From positions 248,001 through 312,000 of the forward strand of contig NZ_JAPFQN010000006.1 in the NCBI RefSeq assembly GCF_026241165.1: a DNA stretch of 64,000 bases, written 5' to 3'. The notes under the pieces are model-generated. The model was not told the DNA's origin. It saw only the letters and a list, made by a program, of their open reading frames with translations, and did no database searches. A program made the position numbers and the translations under genes. Positions within the stretch are counted from its first letter, which is position 1, and each line of letters starts with the position of its first letter. Shown piece by piece: positions 26,085-35,845 of the stretch. The stretch comes from Mangrovivirga halotolerans (lineage in GTDB: Bacteria > Bacteroidota > Bacteroidia > Cytophagales > Cyclobacteriaceae).

Positions 26085-27305
26085 TTAAAATTTTTGCCTT
26101 TCAATTGGCATGGTCATGCATCGTGGGCCACCGAGCCCCCTGCTTAATTCACTACTGCTTATTTCTAACACTTCCACGCCCGCATGTCTCAATGCACGGT
26201 TAGTGTGTATGTTTCTATTATACGAAATTACTCTTCTAGGTCCAATTGCAAAAACATTTGCCCCATCAAACCATTGCTCCCTTCTTGCATAGTCAGGATT
26301 ACCATCGCCGGTTTCAACTACTTCCAGATGATCGATCTCATTTTGTAAGACTTTCAATATTGAATCATTGATTTCTTCTTTGTGAAGACTTACGTTTCCT
26401 TCAGAATCGACTTCATCTAACCTGTATACATTAGTTTGAAGTACTGATTGCATTGCATCCGGGTAAGTCACTACAAGGTTCTCGTCGATTATAGTAAAGA
26501 CTGTATCCAGATGCATGCAGTTCCTTACCTTGGGAAGATGTACCTCATAAACCCGCTCAACTCCACCTTTCTTTAGCACCTGCCTGGCAACTGCCTCGAT
26601 TGCTTTCGTATCGGTCCTTTCAGAATGGCCGATGGCTAACGCTTTATCTGAAAGAACGATTACATCCCCTCCTTCAATGCAAGTATTCACTCCCTCCCCG
26701 GTATCCAGAAAATCAACTCTCCCTTTAAAAAGATCGTGATTTTCAAAGATTGTTCTAAGTAACTTAGATTCTCTTTGTCTACCCGGAAATTTCATTTTAC
26801 TGCTTATTACACCGGTTTGTACCACTGCAGCAGGATCACGCATAAAATAAAGATTCGGATTAGGTTTGATGAGATAATCGTAATCATCAAACTTATCGAG
26901 AACCTTATGTTGATATTTTCTTTTTAACTCGTTTACTTTTATTCCATGAAGTAGAATACCAGCGCATTCCGAAGTGCTATATCTGGCAATAAATTCCTCT
27001 GAGTGTTCCTCGATACCACTACCGTTCAAAGCATCAGTTATAGCCTCTAAAAGTAAATTATCATCGATAAGCACATCGATCAATAACTCATGCAATCGAT
27101 ACACTTGCGCACCTGCTGCTTGCTTTATTAAAACAGTAAATTCATCATGCTCCTTTTGCATTTGTTGTAAAAAAGGAACATCATCAAAAAGTAGTTCAGA
27201 TTTATTGTATGGAGTAAGCCGGTCAATTTCTTTTCCCGGCCTGTGCATAATTACAGATTTTAACGTTCCAAACTCGGAATGTAGCGCAACTCTATCTTCA
27301 GGCAT
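26085..27305 (-). CDS. arcA: Arginine deiminase
   Basis: Hydrolyses arginine to citrulline and ammonia. The 406-residue protein has the family's motifs: MRDPAAV (about 157-163), a central HLDTVF with catalytic His and Asp, a GEGVNTCIEGGD segment, and the nucleophilic cysteine C396 in GGPRCMTMP. Length matches known arginine deiminases (about 410). Unlike a typical ADI operon, ornithine transcarbamylase, carbamate kinase and an arginine/ornithine antiporter are not adjacent. It is one base upstream of the CNNM protein gene, a probable two-gene unit. Confidence 0.92.
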   Translation of the reverse strand: MPEDRVALHSEFGTLKSVIMHRPGKEIDRLTPYNKSELLFDDVPFLQQMQKEHDEFTVLIKQAAGAQVYRLHELLIDVLIDDNLLLEAITDALNGSGIEEHSEEFIARYSTSECAGILLHGIKVNELKRKYQHKVLDKFDDYDYLIKPNPNLYFMRDPAAVVQTGVISSKMKFPGRQRESKLLRTIFENHDLFKGRVDFLDTGEGVNTCIEGGDVIVLSDKALAIGHSERTDTKAIEAVARQVLKKGGVERVYEVHLPKVRNCMHLDTVFTIIDENLVVTYPDAMQSVLQTNVYRLDEVDSEGNVSLHKEEINDSILKVLQNEIDHLEVVETGDGNPDYARREQWFDGANVFAIGPRRVISYNRNIHTNRALRHAGVEVLEISSSELSRGLGGPRCMTMPIERQKF

Positions 27306-27346
27306 ATATCTTCGATTTTGCGCTAATTTAATGAAACAAGATTCAA

Positions 27347-29887
27347 TTAAGCAGCCTTTTTTGCAGATTCTTTAAATCGCCTGTAAGTACTAATTCCAAA
27401 TCCAACAGCTAGAATAATTGTTCCAAGCCACAATAAATTGATCCAAGGCTTTTCAATTGATTTAATTACAACAAAATCTTTTTGAGTTGTATAAGGAATA
27501 AATTTGAATTTTTCAGTATTCGGATCAACTCCCAGGAACTGAACTTTTATACCAAGCTCAATTAATTCATCCTCTAATGAAGCTCCCATGTCATCCCTAA
27601 TCACTATCAACGGTTCGACATAATGAGTCAATGACTGGCTCTTGATCTCAAATGCTGCTTTAAGTGCCAGGTCATTTTTATTAAGCCCTCTGAATTCAAG
27701 CTCCTCAGCATCAAGTTTTACAACTTCTTTTAATGTTGTAACATAATCATTGATAAAAAATTCTTCTCCGACAGAAATAACCATGGTATCACCTGCCACC
27801 CACTTTAACTCATCATCACTTGGTGGAATTACTGTTGCATATGTATAAAAATCCCTGGTAAATGTGTGAAGAAGGTCTGGAGATACAACTTTTCCCATAT
27901 CAGGGTTATCTTGCACACGCGGGTACATGTCGATAATTTCATCCCCTCTGACATGCCTGATCTTATAATATGTGTTTTCAGGATTCAAAGAGAAAGTATC
28001 TGCTTTTCCGGCAATTAATTCATTCTCCTCATTATAAATATCGCGCGATGCCACTACTTTATAAGGGTCATCCGTAGGCAGCACATCAGAGATTCTGACA
28101 TATTCACCATTTTCATCAAGCTTAACGTGTCTGCCTAAATAATTCAGATCATATTCCGCCATCTTTGAAGTTTCGTCAAACCATAAGACTAGGTTTTCCC
28201 TGTTTTCCTGAGTAGTCATATTTTTATTTATGACCAAACCAGAGGTGTTTTCTGAAACTACGTTGGAAAATCCTGTTGAATATAAAATTCCAATAACCAT
28301 GAAAGCAACACCAATGTGGGTTATTGCGCCTCCACTTAATACTGGTTTTTTTCTCAATAATTCGATTAAAATTTGACCATTTGCCAGCAAAGAAAAAACC
28401 CCGGCTATGAGCATTATGATTAATCTGAAGTCACTATATGTAAAGCCAATTTGCAAAATGATCAATACTAATACCATCGTAAGAATTATCGATGGAACAA
28501 AAGAAGCAAGCGCTTTACCTTTTTTGATATTTTTCCACCAAAAATATTGAGCTATACCCGAGGTAATAGTTAATAATATTGCAAACCAGATCTGGTACTT
28601 AGAATATTCAGCAGGATCAGATGGCGCGGCTGCGGTTGATATACCACCAAAAAACTCTACAATTTTATTATATACGGGAATTGAAGTAGGCAACAGAACC
28701 TGAATACCCATTAAAATCAATATTAGCGCACCAATAAATACCCAGAATTCTCCTGAATAAGTTTCGACATCCTTTTGTGAACTTGGTATTCTTCTTCCAT
28801 GGTAGATAAGAAGTGCAACCCCGCCAATAAAGAAAAACAGCAGGTAAATTAACAATTGCCCACTTAAGCCAAGATCTGTAAAACTATGCACTGATGATTC
28901 ACCTAAAACACCTGACCGGGTAAGAAAAGTACTATACAAAATCAAGGTGTACATAGATAGAACCATGATCATTGAAGCCATTAATCCGGATTTGCTTCTT
29001 GTAAAAACAATCATGACATGATAAGAGGCAACAAGGAACAGCCAAGGTATGTACACTGCATTTTCTACAGGATCCCAATTCCAATAACCACCAAAGTTAA
29101 GAGTTTCATATGCCCAGTAGGCTCCCATTAGAATACCCACTCCTAAGACCCCTGCAGCAAGCAAAGTCCATGGTAAAGCAGGCTTCACCCATTCCTTATA
29201 TTTACGAGTCCATAATCCTGAGATCATAAAACTAAATGGAACAAGTGTTAATGCAAACCCAAAAAATAATGTTGGTGGATGTATTACCATCCATATATTT
29301 TGAAGTAATGGATTTAATCCTCGACCGTCTTCGGGAACAAAATTTGGATTTGAAATAAAAGTTGGGTCGTCAATTACATCCCTTAACAGCATGAAAGGGC
29401 TACTACCCAATTTCAGTTCGATCCCCGGGAGAACAACACCCAACACCATTGAGGTAAGGAAAGCCTGAACAACAGAGAAAACAGTCATTACTGGCGCTTC
29501 CCATTCTCCACCTTTGCCCATGATAAACATGGCAGTAACCACATGCCAGAATATCCATAATAAGAAACTACCTTCCTGACCTTCCCAAAAGGAAGAGATC
29601 ATATAATGAACCGGAAGATGTCTGCTGGAGTGACTCCAGGCGTAGTGGTATTCGAAGTAGTTATTATAAATTATAGAAAATAGCGTAACCACTATTCCGA
29701 AAACTGCAAGACCATGAATAGCAAAGAGAATTCTGGCATATTTTAATGCACTCGATGCCTCAATAGTATTCGCCTTTCTGTAAGCATTATAATATGCCCA
29801 TGAAGAAGCCAATGCAGTAACAAAGGATATAATAACAAAAAGGTGACCTGTGTCACCTATCCACTTATGAACCAGGGAAAGGATCAT
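27347..29887 (-). CDS. ccmF: Cytochrome c haem lyase subunit CcmF
   Basis: An 846-residue multispan protein with the CcmF/CcsA WWD signature: GGYWNWDPVEN (269-273 for WNWDP) plus a WEGQEGS segment (101-107) and HPP at 203-205. A large periplasmic domain (about 530-815) precedes the last helix. CcmF joins haem from CcmE to apocytochrome c. It is longer than E. coli CcmF (about 650), as is usual in Bacteroidota. It is the last gene of the ccmB-C-D-E-F operon, 5 bases after ccmE. Confidence 0.95.
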   Translation of the reverse strand: MILSLVHKWIGDTGHLFVIISFVTALASSWAYYNAYRKANTIEASSALKYARILFAIHGLAVFGIVVTLFSIIYNNYFEYHYAWSHSSRHLPVHYMISSFWEGQEGSFLLWIFWHVVTAMFIMGKGGEWEAPVMTVFSVVQAFLTSMVLGVVLPGIELKLGSSPFMLLRDVIDDPTFISNPNFVPEDGRGLNPLLQNIWMVIHPPTLFFGFALTLVPFSFMISGLWTRKYKEWVKPALPWTLLAAGVLGVGILMGAYWAYETLNFGGYWNWDPVENAVYIPWLFLVASYHVMIVFTRSKSGLMASMIMVLSMYTLILYSTFLTRSGVLGESSVHSFTDLGLSGQLLIYLLFFFIGGVALLIYHGRRIPSSQKDVETYSGEFWVFIGALILILMGIQVLLPTSIPVYNKIVEFFGGISTAAAPSDPAEYSKYQIWFAILLTITSGIAQYFWWKNIKKGKALASFVPSIILTMVLVLIILQIGFTYSDFRLIIMLIAGVFSLLANGQILIELLRKKPVLSGGAITHIGVAFMVIGILYSTGFSNVVSENTSGLVINKNMTTQENRENLVLWFDETSKMAEYDLNYLGRHVKLDENGEYVRISDVLPTDDPYKVVASRDIYNEENELIAGKADTFSLNPENTYYKIRHVRGDEIIDMYPRVQDNPDMGKVVSPDLLHTFTRDFYTYATVIPPSDDELKWVAGDTMVISVGEEFFINDYVTTLKEVVKLDAEELEFRGLNKNDLALKAAFEIKSQSLTHYVEPLIVIRDDMGASLEDELIELGIKVQFLGVDPNTEKFKFIPYTTQKDFVVIKSIEKPWINLLWLGTIILAVGFGISTYRRFKESAKKAA

Positions 29888-29892
29888 GCTGT

Positions 29893-30309
29893 TTATAATT
29901 GAGCGTTAGGATTAAGATTTTCTTCCTGATATTTAGACGGACATTTCATCAGGATCTGATCAGCAACAAAAACATTTTGACGGAAACTTCCCACAACAAC
30001 CACTTTCTCAGATTTCATAAAATCCTGAGGCATTGGCTCATTGTAAAAAACCTGTCTTTCTTCTTTATTATCGTCTACTAAAGTAAATGAAAAGCTAAGC
30101 TTATCTGGTGAAGGATGAATTCCGATCACTTCTCCCGAAGCATCTTTTTTTAATTCACCAACAACATGATATTGCTTTTCACTACCATTATCTGCAAGTT
30201 CTTTGGCTTCATTAAAGGTCACGTAAGAACCTGCATCAAAAGAAGTAGCAAAAATAAATGCAACAACGGCTGCTACTATGACTAAAATAAAAATATATTG
30301 CTTTTTCAT
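29893..30309 (-). CDS. ccmE: Periplasmic haem chaperone CcmE, CxxxY type
   Basis: A 138-residue protein: membrane anchor (about 4-22), then the OB-fold CcmE domain. Family landmarks are FTLVDD near 75 and VVVVGSFRQNVFVADQILMK. The usual haem-binding histidine of the HxxxY motif is replaced by cysteine: C123-P-S-K-Y127. This CxxxY variant is known from Desulfovibrio and archaeal CcmE, where cysteine carries the haem. It accepts haem from CcmC and passes it to CcmF. It lies between ccmD and ccmF. Confidence 0.93.
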   Translation of the reverse strand: MKKQYIFILVIVAAVVAFIFATSFDAGSYVTFNEAKELADNGSEKQYHVVGELKKDASGEVIGIHPSPDKLSFSFTLVDDNKEERQVFYNEPMPQDFMKSEKVVVVGSFRQNVFVADQILMKCPSKYQEENLNPNAQL

Positions 30310-30317
30310 AATTAATA

Positions 30318-30560
30318 TTATTTCAATTCTTCACTTTCCAACTTCTTGATTTTTCTTTCTACACGGAATAAATAAGCAAACAAACCGACTAGTATTATAA
30401 GCAATACTGCCACCACTACGTAGATTTTTCCATCCGCTCTTAAAGCATCTGCCATGGCAACATCACTATTTACCGGAGCATTACTATCTCCCGATTGCGC
30501 CAGAGTCTGAAACGATATCTTCGATATCAGATTTATTAAAATTGAAAAAAGCTTATGCAT
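30318..30560 (-). CDS. ccmD: CcmD-like small membrane protein (80 aa)
   Basis: An N-terminal segment resembling a signal peptide and then one strong helix (YVVVAVLLIILVGLFAYLF, about 47-65) with a basic tail (RVERKIKKLE), the layout of CcmD, which stabilises CcmC and releases haem-CcmE. The position between ccmC and ccmE supports the call more than sequence identity does. The ATG overlaps the ccmC stop by one base (TAATG). It is longer at the N terminus than E. coli CcmD (69 aa). Confidence 0.8.
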   Translation of the reverse strand: MHKLFSILINLISKISFQTLAQSGDSNAPVNSDVAMADALRADGKIYVVVAVLLIILVGLFAYLFRVERKIKKLESEELK

Positions 30561-31231
30561 TATTCTTCTTCAAGTTTGTGTTCAATTTTACGGATTCTGA
30601 AGTGCAACGTTGCAATCCAGTAACCAAGAAGTGTCCATCCGATAACAGCCGGATAAAACACCATTCGCAATCTGCTATCAAGATCATAAGCATTAAAACC
30701 AGGATTTCCCGCATTTCCGGGGTGCAATGAATTTTCTGCCAGTCTCGGAAGTATAAATAAAAGAGATATCATTAATGGGTAAGCGAAAATATTATAAACT
30801 GCGCTAACCCTTGCTCTTTTTTGTTCATCGTTGAGACTCGATCTTAATAATAAATATGCGAAATATATTAATAATGTTACGAAAACAGCTGTGATCTTCG
30901 GATCTGCGAGCCAACCTGCCATTCTACCCCACGTATAGGTTGCCCAGACTGCGCCTGTAACCAATCCTAAAACTCCATACCAGATACCTACTTTAGCCAA
31001 AACATCGGCTCCTATATCTTTGTTCAAATCATTTGAACTCAAATATCTGACCGACTGAATTACAGATCCTGTTAGAATTATAACCATGCCAAACCACATC
31101 GGAACATGGAAAAATAAATTTCTAATTGACTCATTTAAGATATTGAGCCTTGGTGCTTCGATCAAAAATCCGGCTACGACGGTATAGATCAAAAGAACAA
31201 TAGTAAGATATTTCCACCAGTTTTTTTTCAT
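30560..31231 (-). CDS. ccmC: Haem exporter/handling protein CcmC
   Basis: A 223-residue six-span protein related to CcmF. The WWD-domain region is recognisable as GAVWATYTWGRMAGWLADPKIT, with the central Trp residues kept but not the canonical WGTWWVWDARLT. HVPMWFG near residue 43 and a late HPGN segment carry the two histidines that bind haem. CcmC loads haem on CcmE. It follows ccmB by one base. Confidence 0.92.
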   Translation of the reverse strand: MKKNWWKYLTIVLLIYTVVAGFLIEAPRLNILNESIRNLFFHVPMWFGMVIILTGSVIQSVRYLSSNDLNKDIGADVLAKVGIWYGVLGLVTGAVWATYTWGRMAGWLADPKITAVFVTLLIYFAYLLLRSSLNDEQKRARVSAVYNIFAYPLMISLLFILPRLAENSLHPGNAGNPGFNAYDLDSRLRMVFYPAVIGWTLLGYWIATLHFRIRKIEHKLEEE

Positions 31232-31232
31232 A

Positions 31233-31889
31233 TCAACTCCTCCATAAATATGGAAACAATACGAGGCCTACCACCACTATAATTATATCGAGTGCAAAAA
31301 TGCTTAATAAAGGTTTCCATACCAACAGAATCTCAAAATTGTCAATTGCTGCTTTTGAAATTTTAATAGACAGCAACAACAAAGGTACCATGATGGGCAA
31401 CGACAATACAGCCATTAAGGTTGCCGTATTTTCAGCATTTGATGCAATTCCTGATACCATTGTAAGAATTGCAGCAAATCCGATGGAAGTTAACACCAGA
31501 TTTATCAGAAAAAGAGGGGTGTTGGCAACCGGATTACCCATCACAAAAGAATAAAAAACAAAAGAGATCAACCCGAAAACAGTCAGTAATAAAATATTGT
31601 ATGCCGATTTAGCTGCAAACAACATTTGGGGATCTACCAATGAATACATATACAGCTGCTGCCGCTTTTCATCTCCTGAAAAACTTTTGGCAATCGCATT
31701 AATTGCTATAAATGAGAAAATGATCCAAAATATTGAATTCCATGTCAGGGGATGAATAAGGCCTCTTTGAACACCCAGCGATAGGTAGGTAATAAAGATA
31801 GTGGTAGCCAGGTACAAAAGAATGCCGTTGATGGCATATTTTTGTCTCCATTCGATTAAAAATTCCTTGCTTACCAGTTTCCTGAACAC
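31233..31889 (-). CDS. ccmB: Haem ABC exporter permease CcmB
   Basis: A 218-residue, six-span protein of the CcmB family: an N-terminal short amphipathic segment LVSKEFLIEWRQKYAINGI, an acidic-basic loop SGDEKRQQLYMYSLVDP typical of the family, and C-terminal helices. Normally CcmB pairs with CcmA as an ABC complex needed to free haem-CcmE. No ccmA lies in this operon; it must be elsewhere or absent. A TAATTTTG element about 56 bases upstream may be its promoter. Confidence 0.93.
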   Translation of the reverse strand: MFRKLVSKEFLIEWRQKYAINGILLYLATTIFITYLSLGVQRGLIHPLTWNSIFWIIFSFIAINAIAKSFSGDEKRQQLYMYSLVDPQMLFAAKSAYNILLLTVFGLISFVFYSFVMGNPVANTPLFLINLVLTSIGFAAILTMVSGIASNAENTATLMAVLSLPIMVPLLLLSIKISKAAIDNFEILLVWKPLLSIFALDIIIVVVGLVLFPYLWRS

Positions 31890-31944
31890 GTTCTTAAAAA
31901 TTCTGTCTTACCCGACAGGTGAAAATCACTTATTTATCTTAGAA

Positions 31945-31952
31945 CAAAATTA
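31945..31952 (-). promoter_or_regulatory. Bacteroidota-type -7 element upstream of ccmB
   Basis: Minus-strand TAATTTTG, an exact TAnnTTTG match, 56 bases before the ccmB ATG. No matching -33 TTTG at the usual spacing. It lies in the 268-base ccmB-rfbA divergent gap, where I see no other clear element. Confidence 0.4.
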
Positions 31953-32157
31953 TATGTCTGACAAACATTGTTGACATTCTTTTATAACTTTATCCCTTTA
32001 ATTTGCTGATATTGAATATCGACGCAAAATTAGGTCATATTGAATTATTAATGAAATTTTTTTGTCAGTCATCCTATAATTGATAATTATTAATAGAATT
32101 CAAAAAATTTCATAGATTAGCATTTTGAACTATGCCACGTAAAAATTTAACAATTCT

Positions 32158-33021
32158 ATGAAAGGAATTATTCTTGCCGGAGGATCCGGCACCAGGCTTC
32201 ATCCTCTAACGATCGCAGTAAGTAAACAGCTAATGCCTATTTACGACAAACCGATGATCTATTATCCTTTGTCAATTTTGATGCAAGCCGGAATTAAAGA
32301 GATTCTCATTATCACAACTCCACACGATAAATCTTTATTTCAAAAGCTTTTAGGAGACGGATCTACCCTGGGATGTAAATTTGAATACGCCATCCAGGAA
32401 GAACCTAACGGACTTGCTCAAGCCTTTGTAATCGGTGAAGAATTTATAGGAAATGATAAGGTGGCCTTAATACTCGGAGATAATATATTTTATGGTTCAG
32501 GTCTAAAAGAATTACTCCAGGCTAATAATGACCCTGAAGGAGGCGTAGTTTATGCTTACCACGTATTAGATCCAGAGCGATATGGTGTAGTTGAATTTGA
32601 TGATAATCAAAAGGCCATATCGATTGAAGAAAAACCGGCAAAGCCAAAATCCAATTTTGCAGTACCGGGCCTTTATTTCTATGATAATGATGTTATTGAA
32701 ATAGCAAAAGGACTAAAACCAAGTGCAAGAGGAGAATATGAGATAACTGATATTAATAAAGAGTATTTACGTCGTGGAAATCTTCATGTTGGTATATTAG
32801 ATAGAGGAACAGCATGGCTTGATACCGGTACTTTCCCTTCTTTAATGGAAGCGTCTCAATTTGTTGAGGTCATAGAAAACAGACAGGGATTAAAAGTAGG
32901 ATGTATTGAAGAGGTTGCATACCAAATGGGCTTTATTGACGATCAACAGTTAAGAGAACTCGCTGAACCTTTAGTTAAAAGTGGGTATGGTAAATATTTA
33001 TTAAACCTGATAGAAGAATGA
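32158..33021 (+). CDS. rfbA: Glucose-1-phosphate thymidylyltransferase
   Basis: RmlA converts glucose-1-phosphate and dTTP to dTDP-glucose. The nucleotidyl-binding motif [11 protein letters not shown] (8-18), the [17 protein letters not shown] block, the LGDNIFYG metal site and the EKP and TGTFPSL motifs are all present. The 287 residues are normal. It starts the seven-gene sugar operon and overlaps rfbC by four bases. Repression by dTDP-rhamnose is known for the family. Confidence 0.97.
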   Translation: MKGIILAGGSGTRLHPLTIAVSKQLMPIYDKPMIYYPLSILMQAGIKEILIITTPHDKSLFQKLLGDGSTLGCKFEYAIQEEPNGLAQAFVIGEEFIGNDKVALILGDNIFYGSGLKELLQANNDPEGGVVYAYHVLDPERYGVVEFDDNQKAISIEEKPAKPKSNFAVPGLYFYDNDVIEIAKGLKPSARGEYEITDINKEYLRRGNLHVGILDRGTAWLDTGTFPSLMEASQFVEVIENRQGLKVGCIEEVAYQMGFIDDQQLRELAEPLVKSGYGKYLLNLIEE

Positions 33022-33575
33022 AGGTAACAAAGGGCAAGCTGAAAGGTGTGTTTATCTTTGAACCAACTATACACGGAGATGACAGAGGATATTTTCTGGA
33101 ATCCTACAATAAAAAAACTTTCAAATCTTTAACAGGTCTTGATGTTGATTTTGTTCAGGATAACCAATCTCGATCGAAAAAGGGAGCATTGAGAGCATTA
33201 CACTTTCAAAAAGGGGAACATGCCCAGGCCAAACTGGTCAGAGTATTAAATGGAAAAGTGCTGGATGTTTTTGTTGACATAAGGCCTGAATCTGAAACAT
33301 TTGGTCAATGGGAAGCACATGAACTATCTTCTGAAAATCAAAAGCAAATTTTCGTACCCAGGGGGTTTGCACATGGATTTGCAACGCTAAGCGAATCAGT
33401 AGATTTTTTCTATAAATGCGACAATTACTACAATAAAGAATCTGAAGGTGGCATTTTTTATGCTGATGAAGATCTGAACATAGATTGGCAGCTTAACGAT
33501 ATTTCACCAATAATTTCAGAAAAAGACTTAGCTTTACCATCGTTTAAGTCTTTTAAAGAAGAAATAAATAACTAA
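33018..33575 (+). CDS. rfbC: dTDP-4-dehydrorhamnose 3,5-epimerase
   Basis: RmlC epimerises dTDP-4-keto-6-deoxyglucose at C3 and C5. Visible motifs are [29 protein letters not shown] (with the catalytic His), [18 protein letters not shown] and VPRGFAHGF. The 185 residues are normal. The product normally goes to rfbD (rmlD) reductase, which is missing from this cluster. Overlaps rfbA by four bases and is one base from rfbB. Confidence 0.96.
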   Translation: MKVTKGKLKGVFIFEPTIHGDDRGYFLESYNKKTFKSLTGLDVDFVQDNQSRSKKGALRALHFQKGEHAQAKLVRVLNGKVLDVFVDIRPESETFGQWEAHELSSENQKQIFVPRGFAHGFATLSESVDFFYKCDNYYNKESEGGIFYADEDLNIDWQLNDISPIISEKDLALPSFKSFKEEINN

Positions 33576-33576
33576 G

Positions 33577-34590
33577 ATGAAGACAGTTTTAATTACAGGC
33601 GGCGCCGGATTTATAGGCGCTAATTTTGTGCCTTATTTCATAGATAAATACAAGGACTATAAAGTCATAAATTTGGATAAACTCACATATGCTGGTGACC
33701 TTGCCAATTTGAAGGAGATCGAAGGACATCCTAATTATCACTTTGTAGAAGGAGATATATGTGATTATAACATAGTAAATCAGCTTTTTAAGACAAATGA
33801 TATAACTGATGTTATTCATTTTGCTGCTGAATCTCACGTTGACAATAGTATTTCAGGACCTGAGGCATTCGTAAAAACTAATGTAAACGGAACCTTTACT
33901 TTACTTGATGCAGCACGAAGATATTGGATGGACGGTCCTTTTGAAGTTAAAAAAGGAATGGAAAATAACCGCTTCCATCATATTAGTACAGATGAGGTTT
34001 ATGGAACACTTGGTAAAGTAGGCCTTTTTACTGAAGAAACACCATATGCACCCAACAGTCCGTATAGCGCATCAAAAGCAAGTAGTGATTTTCTGGTAAG
34101 AAGTTATTTTCATACTTATGGATTGAATGTCGTAACTACTAACTGTTCAAATAACTACGGCCCAAAACAACACGATGAAAAACTAATTCCTACCATAATA
34201 AGAAAAGCTATTAATGAAGATAGTATTCCGATCTATGGAGATGGAAAAAATGTTCGAGACTGGTTATATGTACTGGACCATTGCAAAGGAATAGACCTTG
34301 TATTTCATAAAGGAAAATCAGGGGAGACCTATAACATCGGAGGAAGAAACGAAAGAGAAAACATTTACATTGCCACAACTATTTGTGAAATTCTCGATAA
34401 TAAAAGACCTTTGTCGGAAGGAAAAAGCCATAAGGATCTGATCACTTACGTAAAAGACAGGCCTGGTCATGATCGCAGGTATGCAATTGATGCATCAAAA
34501 CTTGAAAACGAATTAGGCTGGGAAGCGGACGAGAACTTTGAAAGTGGCATTGAAAAAACAATTGAGTGGTATCTGGAAAAATATAATTAA
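33577..34590 (+). CDS. rfbB: dTDP-glucose 4,6-dehydratase
   Basis: RmlB, an extended short-chain dehydrogenase, makes dTDP-4-keto-6-deoxyglucose. The NAD site is GGAGFIG (7-13), the active site has STDEVYGTLG and YSASKASSD (the YxxxK pair), followed by NNYGPKQ. It is 337 residues, somewhat shorter than E. coli RfbB (361). It overlaps the next gene by one base (TAATGG). Confidence 0.97.
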   Translation: MKTVLITGGAGFIGANFVPYFIDKYKDYKVINLDKLTYAGDLANLKEIEGHPNYHFVEGDICDYNIVNQLFKTNDITDVIHFAAESHVDNSISGPEAFVKTNVNGTFTLLDAARRYWMDGPFEVKKGMENNRFHHISTDEVYGTLGKVGLFTEETPYAPNSPYSASKASSDFLVRSYFHTYGLNVVTTNCSNNYGPKQHDEKLIPTIIRKAINEDSIPIYGDGKNVRDWLYVLDHCKGIDLVFHKGKSGETYNIGGRNERENIYIATTICEILDNKRPLSEGKSHKDLITYVKDRPGHDRRYAIDASKLENELGWEADENFESGIEKTIEWYLEKYN

Positions 34591-35840
34591 TGGATAAGAT
34601 AGGAATTATTGGTTTAGGCTATGTTGGCCTGCCATTAGCTGTAGAATTTGGTAAAAAAGTCAGCACTTTAGGGTTTGACATCAACCACAAGCGCATAGAG
34701 GAATTGCAAAAGGGCAAAGACAGAACCTTAGAGGTAGAGCCCGAAGAATTAAAAGAAGCAGAGCACTTGGTTTATTCAAGTAATCTGGAAGATCTGGCAA
34801 GCTGTAATATATATATTGTTACAGTTCCAACTCCAATTGATAATTATAAAAAACCTGATCTTCGGCCACTCATCGGAGCCAGCACTACTATCGGAAAGGT
34901 GTTGAAAAAAGGAGATATTGTGATATATGAATCAACTGTATATCCAGGTTGTACTGAAGAAGACTGCGTTCCGGTACTTGAAAAAGTTAGTGGACTTAAA
35001 TTCAACGAAGACTTCTTCTGTGGTTACTCACCTGAAAGAATAAACCCCGGAGATAAGCAACACAGATTACCAACAATTAAAAAAGTAACCAGTGGATCTA
35101 CTCCTGAAATCGCTGAAAAAGTAGATAATTTATATAAATCAATTATTACAGCAGGCACACATAAAGCCTCTTCAATAAAGGTAGCTGAAGCTGCTAAGGT
35201 GATCGAAAATGCCCAACGTGATATAAATATCGCTTTCGTAAATGAACTGGCAGTAGTATTTGATAAAATGGATATCGACACCACTGAAGTTCTTGAGGCA
35301 GCGGGAACTAAATGGAACTTCCTTCCATTCAGACCTGGATTGGTGGGAGGTCATTGCATAGGAGTCGATCCCTATTACCTTACTCATAAAGCAGAAAGTC
35401 TTGGGCACCACCCTGAAGTAATTCTTTCTGGAAGAAGGATAAATGACCAGATGGGACTGTTTATCGCAAGCAAAGTCATTAAGTTGATGACCCAAATGAA
35501 CAACCCGATAAAAAATTCCAACATTCTGGTACTGGGAATTACCTTTAAAGAGAACTGTCCGGATATAAGAAACAGCAAAGTGATTGATGTTATTCGTGAA
35601 CTGCAAAGCTTCGGAGCAAATGTTGAAGTCTTTGATCCACTTGCAGACCCAGAGGAAGTTAAAGAAGAATACGGACTCAATTTAATAGAAAAACCATCCA
35701 AGAAATACAATGCGGTTGTGATGGCAGTAGCGCATAATGAGTTTGAATCGCTCAATTGGTCAGAAATTAAAAATGGGAATACTGCGGTTTACGATGTTAA
35801 GGCAAAACTCGATAAGTCAACAATAACAGCCAGACTTTAA
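34590..35840 (+). CDS. wbpA: UDP-N-acetylglucosamine 6-dehydrogenase (WbpA-like)
   Basis: A nucleotide-sugar dehydrogenase of 416 residues oxidising C6 to a uronate. NAD motif GLGYVGLPLA (8-17), central TVPTPID, and the catalytic cysteine C256 in GGHCIGVDPYYL. The WbpA/WbpO/TviB group is supported by length and by NIYIVTVPTPI. UDP-GlcNAc as substrate is inferred from the three following genes, which match the next steps of the UDP-2,3-diacetamido-glucuronate pathway; UDP-GalNAc (as WbpO) is the alternative. Confidence 0.88.
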   Translation: MDKIGIIGLGYVGLPLAVEFGKKVSTLGFDINHKRIEELQKGKDRTLEVEPEELKEAEHLVYSSNLEDLASCNIYIVTVPTPIDNYKKPDLRPLIGASTTIGKVLKKGDIVIYESTVYPGCTEEDCVPVLEKVSGLKFNEDFFCGYSPERINPGDKQHRLPTIKKVTSGSTPEIAEKVDNLYKSIITAGTHKASSIKVAEAAKVIENAQRDINIAFVNELAVVFDKMDIDTTEVLEAAGTKWNFLPFRPGLVGGHCIGVDPYYLTHKAESLGHHPEVILSGRRINDQMGLFIASKVIKLMTQMNNPIKNSNILVLGITFKENCPDIRNSKVIDVIRELQSFGANVEVFDPLADPEEVKEEYGLNLIEKPSKKYNAVVMAVAHNEFESLNWSEIKNGNTAVYDVKAKLDKSTITARL

Positions 35841-35845
35841 TTGGT

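Noticed and set aside
26084-26104. TTG start for the CNNM/CorC gene
   Set aside because: It would overlap arginine deiminase; ATG 26083 is one base after its stop.
31890-32157. Possible promoter for rfbA (TTGACA at 31970 and TTAGCATTTTG near 32115)
   Set aside because: Neither forms a proper spacer with a matching second element; I do not call a promoter.
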